Origin: Pseudoalteromonas aurantia 208
GTDB lineage: Bacteria > Pseudomonadota > Gammaproteobacteria > Enterobacterales > Alteromonadaceae
Direction of reading: 5' to 3'
Length of the DNA: 64,000 bases
Assembly: GCF_014858725.1 (NCBI RefSeq)
Contig: NZ_AQGV01000015.1
Location: 930,001 to 994,000 of the forward strand
Shown here: one piece after another, positions 8,558 through 16,602 of the stretch
Numbering within the stretch: the first letter of the stretch is position 1
Layout of the letters: each line of letters opens with the position of its first letter
Program-made: the position numbers and the translations under genes
Notes under the pieces: generated by a model
Seen by the model: the letters and a program-made list of their open reading frames with translations, nothing else
Told to the model about the DNA's origin: nothing
Databases searched by the model: none

Positions 8558-9724
8558 CTAAATCCACTGAGCTTTTAAGCGCTTGATGAGCGTGCTACTG
8601 ATATTGTTTTTGAGCACGTTGGTGGTCCCAGAAAAAATGGCGCTGGGCATGGCATCTCGAAGCATTCGCTCAATATCACCACTTAAAACTCCCTTAGCCC
8701 CATGTAGCTGGACGGCAGTTTGGCCATTACTAATCGCGGATTGAGACACGGTTATTTTTGCCAAACTACTGGCGACGCCAGACACATCGCCTTTATCTAG
8801 GGACCAGGCGGCCTTGTATAAAAGCAGCCGACTAGACTCGTAGTTTAAGTACATGTCGCATAATTGGTGTTGTATTGACTGATAGCTGGATAGGGGAGCA
8901 TCAAATTGGTTTCGTTCACTGATATAACGCGCTGTTTTTTGTAGTTGCCTCTTCATTTGCCCAAGATAAAGTGCAAACAAACATACTCGCTCCCATTCCA
9001 TAGAGACTTGGAAAATTGGCGCGCCAGCGCCTAAACGCCCAATAAGAGCCGATTCAGGTAATAGGCAGTTGTCGAAATAAATGTCGCCCATCGCGGTTGT
9101 GCGTAAGCCTGATTTATTATGAGGTGTTTTTGAAATTGATACGCCACATTCATGGGAGTCTAAAATAAAAGTAGAGTAATCAAAGTAATTATCTCTATCT
9201 TCAGTACGAAGGTGTACCACCACAAAGTCGGCCGCAGGTGCATTTGTGATGTATTCTTTGTGCCCATTTAAAACAAACCCTTGGGTAGATCTCTCGGCAC
9301 GTGTTGTCATGGCGTAAATATCAGAGCCTGCTTGAGACTCTGTAATTGCGTGGGTGCCAAGCCATGCTTCACTGGTGATTTTTGGTAACCACTGTGCTTG
9401 TTGCTGGTCGGACGCAAATGCGCGAATAGGATGGACACAAGCACATAAATGGGCGGAAAGCGCAAAAACTAATCCAGAGTCTTCACACTGCTCAGCTAAG
9501 GATTCAATGCCAGCTGTCAGCTCAAGGGCATTGAGGTTGTCGCCTTTCATACTGATTGGTAGCAGCCAGTTGCCAATGCCTTGGTTGATCAATTGACGAA
9601 ATAAAGGCTTGGAAAATGTACCGGCCAAATCGCGTTGCGTTAAATCGTCAAGATTTAACGTTTGAGCAATCATTTTTGCTTGGTCTGCGACACGCTGTTG
9701 TTTTTCGGTAAAGTTAAAGTTCAT
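8558..9724 (-). CDS. Acyl-CoA dehydrogenase-family flavoenzyme (PigA/PltE- or TamP-like)
   Basis: A 388-aa FAD enzyme of the acyl-CoA dehydrogenase fold, about the usual family length. Visible landmarks are SAHLCACVHPIRAF, HAITESQAGSDIYAM and YITNAPAADF (FAD-binding middle domain), SMEWERVCLFALYLGQ and the C-terminal AIFSGTTNVLK. From memory the HLCAC and AGSDIY segments resemble the carrier-bound prolyl dehydrogenase PigA. In tambjamine synthesis another member, TamP, desaturates the fatty acyl chain. Only one such enzyme is present here, so the substrate is either the aminoacyl-carrier or the fatty acyl-carrier. It lies 11 bp before the aminotransferase-reductase gene. Confidence 0.75.
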   Translation of the reverse strand: MNFNFTEKQQRVADQAKMIAQTLNLDDLTQRDLAGTFSKPLFRQLINQGIGNWLLPISMKGDNLNALELTAGIESLAEQCEDSGLVFALSAHLCACVHPIRAFASDQQQAQWLPKITSEAWLGTHAITESQAGSDIYAMTTRAERSTQGFVLNGHKEYITNAPAADFVVVHLRTEDRDNYFDYSTFILDSHECGVSISKTPHNKSGLRTTAMGDIYFDNCLLPESALIGRLGAGAPIFQVSMEWERVCLFALYLGQMKRQLQKTARYISERNQFDAPLSSYQSIQHQLCDMYLNYESSRLLLYKAAWSLDKGDVSGVASSLAKITVSQSAISNGQTAVQLHGAKGVLSGDIERMLRDAMPSAIFSGTTNVLKNNISSTLIKRLKAQWI

Positions 9725-9751
9725 CGTTGGTTCCTTGATACTTTGCGAATA

Positions 9752-12049
9752 TTAAGCAAAGTCGCTCATAATTACGTGATAGTTGACACCACCTGTGCCA
9801 AACCCGTTGACCGTTGCATGGCGCATTCCTTTGGGCGTCGAATAAGCTTGGTTTGAGTTCAGAGGGTCATAGCCAAGCTGAGAAAGTTGTAAGTCGCTGT
9901 GTAGATCACCTCGAATTAAATTTCTTGGTATTTGATTATGTTCAAAGCTCAGTAGCACTTTAATAATGCTTGCTAATCCGGCTACTGCGAATGTATGCCC
10001 AAATTGTGTTTTGAGCGCACCTAGCTTCAATTGGTTGTGTGTACGGGCGCCATAGATAGATGAAATGGCGTTGATTTCGACTGAATCCCCAATAGGCGTG
10101 CCTGTCCCATGTGTTTCTACGAATTCAATATGCGATGGTTTTATGAATGTTTGTGCAAAAGCATGGCGCATTGCCTGAATCTGGCCTTCAGTATTAGGCG
10201 CTATCATCGATTTACTGAGCGTACTGGAGCCAATCGCATTAAGTTCCGCTTTTATTGGCCAATCGTATTTTTGAGCCAGCGTATTGGTGGTTAGCACGAC
10301 CATTGCACAACCGTCACCGGGTGTGAAGCCATCAGCAGTTTGGCAAAAAGTTGCTATAACGTCACGTGAAAGCATTTGTTGGTTAGAGCATACACTGAGG
10401 TCATGTAAATTGACGGGCAGCTCGAGTGCGGCGACAATTGCAACGTCAATTCTGCCACTGGCGATGGCATTTTTGGCACAATCCAATGCGGCAATAGATC
10501 CGGCACAAGCGGCTTCAATCGCAAGGTGCTGGCAATCCTCTAATGCAAAGTGCGTGGCTACTTGTTTACTTAAGTTACTGGCTTGAAAGTCTTCACTTAA
10601 TGCATCTTCATTAAATTGTGTTTGCCATTCACTGAGAGACGTAAGTGCTGAACTGTTTGGATTGTTGCCATTGAGTATCTCGTAGCATTGCGTACATAGT
10701 GCCTTTAATTTCGATGCGAGTAGTTTGCGACGTTCACTATATGGGCCTAAATTAGTCGCCGTGATAACCATGGACCGACTATGTTTTGGTATATCTAAAG
10801 ATGGCCATTGCTTGAGCGTTTGGGCGAGCACGCCTTTAGGGGAAGGTTGCCCAAGTTGATCTCGGTGTGTCGTATTAAGCTTCGCTGCCGCATTGCAATA
10901 GTAGCTGTCATGTTGCGCCCCATTTTCATGATATAAGGAGCCTGACGCATATGTATCATGGATTAAAGATGATATACCGCCCGTTTTATCCGTGAGGCCT
11001 TGCCAATATTCAGTAACGCCAGAGCGGTTAGCCATCCAAATCTGATGGTCGCATAGCACAACCGCATGTGCCTCATTTACTGCGATTGGGCAAAAAGTAC
11101 GACTGATAGTAAAGCTCGGTGCGGAGTGCCCCTCGTTTGTGTCGAAAAATAAAGCTCTGGTATGATTGTTTGGCTTTTTTAACCAATTATTAAGTACTAA
11201 AGCACTGCCGACGATACCGGTATCGGGCAATATATTTGCACGAAGGTCTAAATTAATATTATGTGTGTGAAGCGCGGGTTTTAGTTGTTCAGTCAGTGGC
11301 GCATTTGTGATTGTGCACAGTACCACGCTCTGTGATGATTCAGTCTTTGCATGCTCAACAATGCGGTTTTTTTCACACATTAAGGCGTTGACTAGATATC
11401 CTCTCGCGTTGTCTATTGGTTTATTACAACGCTTCAAAAGCAGCACACTCGCACCAAGGCGCTGCGTATTGGAGTGGTTGGGTATGTCGTTAGCAATTGC
11501 AATTAGAACAGAGTCAGTTTGTCCAGTACGTAAGCTATCGAACGCCAATGCCATAGCTTGTGCAAAGCTATTATTGGCCGCTTCTATAGCAAACGAACGG
11601 CCATTTAATCCGCAGCTCTGTGCTATACGGGTTGCCATTGTCGTTGCCATCTCACCGACTTTATCATGGCTGCTGTTTAGCTCAGTGGGTAACAAATCAG
11701 CCAACTGTGATGCTGACTTATTACAGCTTAAATGCATTAGCTCCCTGAGCATCGCATTCGCAGTGAGCCGATAGTGATTCGCTAATTGTCTATCAGTGCC
11801 AGCGTGGGTGCATAGAATAACGTCTGTTCTATCGTTATTGATGTGCGCTTTATGGGTATCAATTAACGTACTACTGAGTTGTAATAGGGGTAGCTGCATA
11901 CGATTGATTGCTGTGCGATAAATTGGCGGAATAGCAAATTTAGCGTATTGCTTTTTATCATTTAGCAAGGCCAAAGAACCATCTTTTGGTGAGCCAATAA
12001 GGTGGGCACAATCAATCAGTGCAATTGCGGTGTTGTTATTTAATGTCAT
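9752..12049 (-). CDS. Double beta-ketoacyl synthase with degenerate first half
   Basis: A 765-aa protein with two thiolase-fold ketosynthase halves. The C-terminal half keeps the catalytic triad: Cys in IEAACAGSIAALD (about 512), His in FVETHGTGTPIGD (about 646) and His in KTQFGHTFAVAG (about 684). In the N-terminal half the matching segment IEAANNSFAQAMALAF has no Cys, so it resembles a chain-length-factor-like partner. This layout recalls PigJ/RedX, which extends a pyrrolyl thioester with malonate. ATG 12049 overlaps the stop of the adenylation gene (ATGA); an upstream GTG at 12055 is less likely. It probably makes a beta-ketoacyl thioester for the downstream-acting oxoamine synthase. Confidence 0.8.
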   Translation of the reverse strand: MTLNNNTAIALIDCAHLIGSPKDGSLALLNDKKQYAKFAIPPIYRTAINRMQLPLLQLSSTLIDTHKAHINNDRTDVILCTHAGTDRQLANHYRLTANAMLRELMHLSCNKSASQLADLLPTELNSSHDKVGEMATTMATRIAQSCGLNGRSFAIEAANNSFAQAMALAFDSLRTGQTDSVLIAIANDIPNHSNTQRLGASVLLLKRCNKPIDNARGYLVNALMCEKNRIVEHAKTESSQSVVLCTITNAPLTEQLKPALHTHNINLDLRANILPDTGIVGSALVLNNWLKKPNNHTRALFFDTNEGHSAPSFTISRTFCPIAVNEAHAVVLCDHQIWMANRSGVTEYWQGLTDKTGGISSLIHDTYASGSLYHENGAQHDSYYCNAAAKLNTTHRDQLGQPSPKGVLAQTLKQWPSLDIPKHSRSMVITATNLGPYSERRKLLASKLKALCTQCYEILNGNNPNSSALTSLSEWQTQFNEDALSEDFQASNLSKQVATHFALEDCQHLAIEAACAGSIAALDCAKNAIASGRIDVAIVAALELPVNLHDLSVCSNQQMLSRDVIATFCQTADGFTPGDGCAMVVLTTNTLAQKYDWPIKAELNAIGSSTLSKSMIAPNTEGQIQAMRHAFAQTFIKPSHIEFVETHGTGTPIGDSVEINAISSIYGARTHNQLKLGALKTQFGHTFAVAGLASIIKVLLSFEHNQIPRNLIRGDLHSDLQLSQLGYDPLNSNQAYSTPKGMRHATVNGFGTGGVNYHVIMSDFA

Positions 12050-13578
12050 GAGCACTCCACCTTCGCCAGTTGTGGATAATCAATCTTTCCATTGGCGTTT
12101 TTAGGTAACTTACTGAGTGCTTTAAAGCGATGTGGGATCATGTACACAGGTAAATGTTCTGCACAGTATGCTTTTAGTTCAATGGCGCTGGGCTTATTTG
12201 CCATATTTGTTGGTGAGTACGTCGCAATGATTTTTGCTGACTCTATACAGTATCGCGTTGCGACTTCTGTGATACTTTCATGCAGGCTCAGTCGCGCTTC
12301 GATTTCACCCAGTTCAATACGAAAGCCGGCAACTTTAATCATGCGATCACGGCGGCCGAGAAAGTAATATTTACCAGCTGCAAATTGCACAATATCACCT
12401 GTTTTATGAAGGTGCTGCTGATGGTTTTTACTTTGTTGGCCTTCATTACAATAACCAGGGGTAACGCACGAACCCCTGACGACTAATTCGCCGATTGCAC
12501 CTTCTAATTGCGGTATTTCTACGTTATCTTCACCGACTAACTGGACTTGGCTATCGCCAAAGGGTGTACCAATGGGTATTGCCCCGTCGCTGATAATATC
12601 TTCATCTGTGATGGAGTATGCAAGGCAGACGTTTGTTTCAGTAGGCCCATAAAAGTTGAAAAACCGGCAGTGTTGAATGTTGTCATTTAACGTCCGTAAA
12701 CAGGATTTTGGCATGACCTCACCAGCAAAAATAATATGGGTGAGTGATAGCACTTGAGCTTGTTGCCAAAGTGCAATTCTATTCATTAAATTCAGCAGGG
12801 AAGGGACGGTATACATCACGTTGATTTTTTGCTCTTTTAAGATATTTGCCAAAAGCAAAGGCTGCTTTACGACGTCTTCTGATGTGACGTATAAACTGCC
12901 GCCAACAGTCAAGCTCATAAAGAGATCAAAGGTACTTAAATCAAAATTGAAACTGGCGATATTTAAAAAACGATGTGTGCTTGATAACGATAATGATTGT
13001 TGACACCAGTTGATAAAATGTAACAAATTCTTGACTGATAACTTCACACCTTTCGGCCGGCCTGTTGAGCCAGAAGTAAATAAAATTGCTGCTAGGTCAT
13101 TGTTATCAAAGCTTACCTTTGGTTTTTTGTATGAAGTGTGAATATGTTTAAACCAATTAAAAGAGGTTATGTTAGGTGTTGATGCGCCTGTTTTGCTTAT
13201 TTCAATGATGCGAATATTTGGATATTCACTTTGTAGGGCTATCGCTTGGGTTAGGTGTGTAGAGTCTACAATAAGCGTATCCACTTCTGCGTCGCCCAAA
13301 ATGAGTGAGACTCGTGCCGCAGGCTGCTTTGCGTCAATTGGCACATAAGCAGATCGAGCCGTTAAAGAGGCTAAAATTGCCAATACATAGTGATTGTTCT
13401 TCTCAAGCCAAATAGCCGTTCGTTTGGTTGATTGAAGCACAGTTGCCAAGGCGCCAACATAATTTGCGGCTTGTTGGTAACTACACATTGGTTCAGCCAA
13501 TAGAAACGGCTGCTCTGGTTGGGATTGAGCCCAATGAAATAGCGCGGTATGCAGCGCATTTGACAACGTGTTATTCAT
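12046..13578 (-). CDS. Amino-acid-type adenylation enzyme (stand-alone A domain, PigI-like)
   Basis: A 510-aa ANL-superfamily enzyme with the standard core motifs: LFTSGSTGRPKGVKLS, NFYGPTETNVC, KTGDIVQF, GRRDRMIKVAGFRIELGEIE and the catalytic Lys in NANGKIDYP. It lacks condensation or carrier domains and has the size of stand-alone activators such as PigI/PltF. A hand alignment of the specificity pocket gives D-L-F at the first three positions and V-C near the end. This faintly recalls prolyl activators but is not a clear code. The probable role is to activate an amino acid and load it on the 90-aa carrier. The start at ATG 13578 has AAGGAG five bases upstream. Confidence 0.75.
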   Translation of the reverse strand: MNNTLSNALHTALFHWAQSQPEQPFLLAEPMCSYQQAANYVGALATVLQSTKRTAIWLEKNNHYVLAILASLTARSAYVPIDAKQPAARVSLILGDAEVDTLIVDSTHLTQAIALQSEYPNIRIIEISKTGASTPNITSFNWFKHIHTSYKKPKVSFDNNDLAAILFTSGSTGRPKGVKLSVKNLLHFINWCQQSLSLSSTHRFLNIASFNFDLSTFDLFMSLTVGGSLYVTSEDVVKQPLLLANILKEQKINVMYTVPSLLNLMNRIALWQQAQVLSLTHIIFAGEVMPKSCLRTLNDNIQHCRFFNFYGPTETNVCLAYSITDEDIISDGAIPIGTPFGDSQVQLVGEDNVEIPQLEGAIGELVVRGSCVTPGYCNEGQQSKNHQQHLHKTGDIVQFAAGKYYFLGRRDRMIKVAGFRIELGEIEARLSLHESITEVATRYCIESAKIIATYSPTNMANKPSAIELKAYCAEHLPVYMIPHRFKALSKLPKNANGKIDYPQLAKVECS

Positions 13579-13587
13579 CACTACTCC

Positions 13588-15198
13588 TTAGCTATTAAAA
13601 CCGGGTAAACCCACTTCTTTTGCGGCTTTAATTAATATTTCTATTGCTTGATCTAAATCCTCTTTAGTATGTTGAGTGAGCACACTGATCCTGAGTCTTG
13701 CATCGCCTACGGCAACGCCAGGAAAGACAACGGTTTGGCAAAACATGCCCATTTGTCGAACATGATGGCCCAGCTCCATTGTGCGCTTTTCATCGCCAAT
13801 AACGATGGGAATGATGGCACTTTCTGAATCACCTGTATCAAATCCACACTCACGAAGTGCGCTATGTAAGTAATTGACATTACTCCAAAGGTTTTCTAGC
13901 CTCTGGGGTTGTGTTTCCATGATATCGATGCACTGTATTAACCCAGCAGCAACATGGGCAGGAATGGTGGCTGCAAAGACGTACGAATTTGCATAAAAAC
14001 GCAAATAATCAATAACCTCTTTATCGCCGCAGACGAACCCCCCCATACCGGCAAGCGTTTTACTCATGGTGCCAAGTTCAAGGTCTACTTCATGTTTTAA
14101 GTTGAAATGTTCAGCTGTACCAGAACCAGTGGCACCTAATATCCCAGTTGAATGAGCATCATCTATGAGAATACGGGCTTGATATTTGCGCGCTAACCTG
14201 ACCATTTCAGGGAGTTTGACGATGTTGCCGTGCATGCTAAATACGCCGTCAGCGACAATGAGCTTACCACCGTCATTATCACTACAGTTTTTAAGGACTT
14301 CTTCCAATGACGCCATGTCATTGTGTTTGTAAATTCGCTTTTTAGCACCAGACAATTTACAACCATCTTGAATACTCATATGGTTATACACGTCAGTGAT
14401 AATGGTGTCTTTGGGGCCCATTAATGCTGAAATTGTGCCTAAATTAGCAGAGTAACCTGAAGGGAATACAATACAGGCTTCACGGCCTTTAAAGCGGGCC
14501 AAGCGCTCTTCTAATTCAAGGTGTAAGTGGTTCGTACCGCCAATTAAGCGGCATCCCGTGTTAGTGGCTCCATACTGCTTTACAGCATCACTAATTGCGT
14601 TAACAACCCGAGGTTCATTGGCTAAGCCTAAGTAGTTGTTTGACGCAAACATTAAGAACTCACGCTCTTTATTTTGATATGCATCAAAAATAATGGCGCG
14701 ATTCTCACATTTTGAACTAAGTGGCATGCCGTACCAAAAGTCGCCCGTTTTTTCATGTGATGAATAGAAATCATTAAACTTTCTCACTTTACTGAACAGG
14801 TCAGGACTCCCATCCGCCACGAAATCTCGCATGGTTTGAGAGGAGATTGAGGTATCAGCAGTGACAATTTGGTTAGTATCTTTCAGCACAGGTTGTACGC
14901 TGATATTCATGCCCAGTGAGGCAAGTTTTTGTTGTCCTTTTTCTGTAATTGCAACGTCTTTACAACAATTTATAAGATCGGCAATGGTATTAAAGCTTGC
15001 TGTATTGAGTTTGTTCTCAAAAGCAAATAGCGGCTGCATTTCATCCACAATACTTGCCAATATAATGGAGTCGATACCTAGGCCTTCCTCCATAGCTTGA
15101 TCGAGCACTAAGTCTGACTCTGAATAGCAGGTTTGCTCTTTAACGATATCGAGTATGAGCGGCTGAATCTCAGCCGCTAAATGGGTGTTTAGTGTCAT
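13588..15198 (-). CDS. Carrier domain fused to alpha-oxoamine synthase
   Basis: A 536-aa fusion. Residues about 10-80 are an acyl carrier domain with the phosphopantetheine Ser in EEGLGIDSIILAS (S44). Residues about 150-530 are a PLP alpha-oxoamine synthase: FASNNYLGLA, ATNTGCRLIGGTNHLH, IDDAHSTGILG and the Schiff-base Lys in GTMSKTLAGMGG (about 380). Such enzymes condense an acyl thioester with an amino acid, losing CO2, to give an aminoketone. The carrier fusion is typical of PigH/RedN, which have two carrier domains as I recall, and this protein has one. In the bipyrrole pathway the step closes the second pyrrole using serine. Long-chain base synthesis is an alternative. Confidence 0.85.
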   Translation of the reverse strand: MTLNTHLAAEIQPLILDIVKEQTCYSESDLVLDQAMEEGLGIDSIILASIVDEMQPLFAFENKLNTASFNTIADLINCCKDVAITEKGQQKLASLGMNISVQPVLKDTNQIVTADTSISSQTMRDFVADGSPDLFSKVRKFNDFYSSHEKTGDFWYGMPLSSKCENRAIIFDAYQNKEREFLMFASNNYLGLANEPRVVNAISDAVKQYGATNTGCRLIGGTNHLHLELEERLARFKGREACIVFPSGYSANLGTISALMGPKDTIITDVYNHMSIQDGCKLSGAKKRIYKHNDMASLEEVLKNCSDNDGGKLIVADGVFSMHGNIVKLPEMVRLARKYQARILIDDAHSTGILGATGSGTAEHFNLKHEVDLELGTMSKTLAGMGGFVCGDKEVIDYLRFYANSYVFAATIPAHVAAGLIQCIDIMETQPQRLENLWSNVNYLHSALRECGFDTGDSESAIIPIVIGDEKRTMELGHHVRQMGMFCQTVVFPGVAVGDARLRISVLTQHTKEDLDQAIEILIKAAKEVGLPGFNS

Positions 15199-15214
15199 GT
15201 ATAAATCCGTTTAT

Positions 15215-16333
15215 TTAGTTGATTTCTTCAATGCCAATGATTTGTTCAAGGGAAGGCGCCTCAAACTCACCTGTAGGTTTAGTGGAAATTTTTTCCTTCA
15301 AAGCCTTTTGTTCGTTTGCTTCACGGATCAGCTTTTCTCTAAAGCGGATATAATGTGCGTTTACTTTATCTAGTGGGATCAGACGATTGGCCTTTGGACT
15401 TGATACTTTTGGATTTTGATATGAGATCACAGCCATATCTTTATCCTGTTGTACAAAACGTTCGATACGGCACATGTACCATGGGCGCACTGGTCGCCAA
15501 AACGGGATCGGCAGTGGTTTAATGAGTGGCAGTAGCAAATCACGTTTGGGTTCTTGGTAACAAACACAGACCCAGCAGGTATTGTCGTCTATGGGGGTCG
15601 GTATGAAAATAACATCAAACACATCACTTCTGATCAATACCAAGTTAGGCATTTGGACATCAATACCAAACTTCCAACCACGAGTCCAAGGCTTACGAGC
15701 GACGAGAGTTTCCTCTGCTGTACGTTCATCATCAGGGCGTAATACAAAATCACTGGTTATTAGCGTGCCATCTACTTTGCACTCAAAGTTGTCTACTTTA
15801 CCGCCTTTAGGATCCCAAATGTTGATTGCAGATCCTTTGTGAACAAAGGGAATATGATAAATTTCACACACACTTTCAACGTAGCGAGTGTAGTTGATTG
15901 GTGCATCCCAACCGTAAAAAGAATAGTATCCTTGGTATTCTTTGAACTGTTTAAACATAGGAACTTCAGGATACTCATTCTCTGGCAATTGATCACCATA
16001 CCAAAACCAAATGAGTCCGAACTCTTCTTTTACTTTATAGGTTTTTACACACATTCCTTTAGGAACGTCACCGTTTTTTCCCAATACAGGCATGTGAACA
16101 CAATCACCTTTTTGGTCAAATTGGAAGCCATGGTAAGGGCAGGCAATTACATCACCATGCTGCTGTCCGCGACTTAACATAACGCCTTTATGTGGGCATT
16201 TATCATCCATGCAGACGAGCTTGCCTGTTGTATCGCGATATAATACGAGTAGCTTATTTAGACGTTTTAGCCCGATTGGTTTCTTTTTGACATCTTGGAT
16301 TCTTGAAATTGCATACCATTGATTAGGGATCAT
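15215..16333 (-). CDS. Rieske non-haem iron oxygenase
   Basis: A 372-aa oxygenase. The Rieske cluster ligands are clear: C46-P-H48 and C65-P-Y-H68 (motifs KCPHKG and CPYHGF). The mononuclear iron site is suggested by EIYHIPFVH, an H-X4-H pattern in the C-terminal catalytic domain. The start overlaps the stop of the carrier gene by 4 nt. No ferredoxin or reductase gene is seen in the cluster, so electrons must come from elsewhere. Rieske enzymes in prodiginine pathways (RedG type) make oxidative C-C bonds on alkyl chains; hydroxylation is also possible. This gene is not part of the standard tambjamine or prodigiosin set, so it may define the product. Confidence 0.85.
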   Translation of the reverse strand: MIPNQWYAISRIQDVKKKPIGLKRLNKLLVLYRDTTGKLVCMDDKCPHKGVMLSRGQQHGDVIACPYHGFQFDQKGDCVHMPVLGKNGDVPKGMCVKTYKVKEEFGLIWFWYGDQLPENEYPEVPMFKQFKEYQGYYSFYGWDAPINYTRYVESVCEIYHIPFVHKGSAINIWDPKGGKVDNFECKVDGTLITSDFVLRPDDERTAEETLVARKPWTRGWKFGIDVQMPNLVLIRSDVFDVIFIPTPIDDNTCWVCVCYQEPKRDLLLPLIKPLPIPFWRPVRPWYMCRIERFVQQDKDMAVISYQNPKVSSPKANRLIPLDKVNAHYIRFREKLIREANEQKALKEKISTKPTGEFEAPSLEQIIGIEEIN

Positions 16334-16602
16334 AGTGCGGCCTCCTTATTGCTGTGATGTTCGACGACTTTGCTGAGTACTGCGACGGTCGCAAAATTGT
16401 CAGGGTGAATATCGATAACCGGTAATCGCAATGCAAATTCGCGATGTATAAACTCAACAACGTCAAAAATAGACGCTGAATCTAAGATGTTTAGTTTGAT
16501 TATTGGTGTGTCAGGGGCAACTTGTTCATCGTCATCGAGATAGCTGGTGGCGATAAAGTGGCATAGCTTTGCTGACACAGTTTCAACTGAGGGGTTTAAC
16601 AT
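16330..16602 (-). CDS. Stand-alone acyl/peptidyl carrier protein
   Basis: A 90-aa protein with the carrier fold and the phosphopantetheine Ser in LNILDSASIFDVVEF (S42). Its start overlaps the end of the acyl-AMP ligase gene by 7 nt and its end overlaps the Rieske gene by 4 nt, so the three are translationally linked. It is the only free carrier in the cluster. It could hold the amino acid from the stand-alone adenylation enzyme, as PigG does, or the fatty acyl group. No phosphopantetheinyl transferase gene lies in the window, so activation must use one encoded elsewhere. Confidence 0.85.
   Translation of the reverse strand: MLNPSVETVSAKLCHFIATSYLDDDEQVAPDTPIIKLNILDSASIFDVVEFIHREFALRLPVIDIHPDNFATVAVLSKVVEHHSNKEAAL

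Noticed and set aside
12046..13578. Reading a firm amino acid specificity from the adenylation pocket
   Set aside because: The hand-aligned code does not match a known one closely, and the alignment around the middle positions is uncertain.
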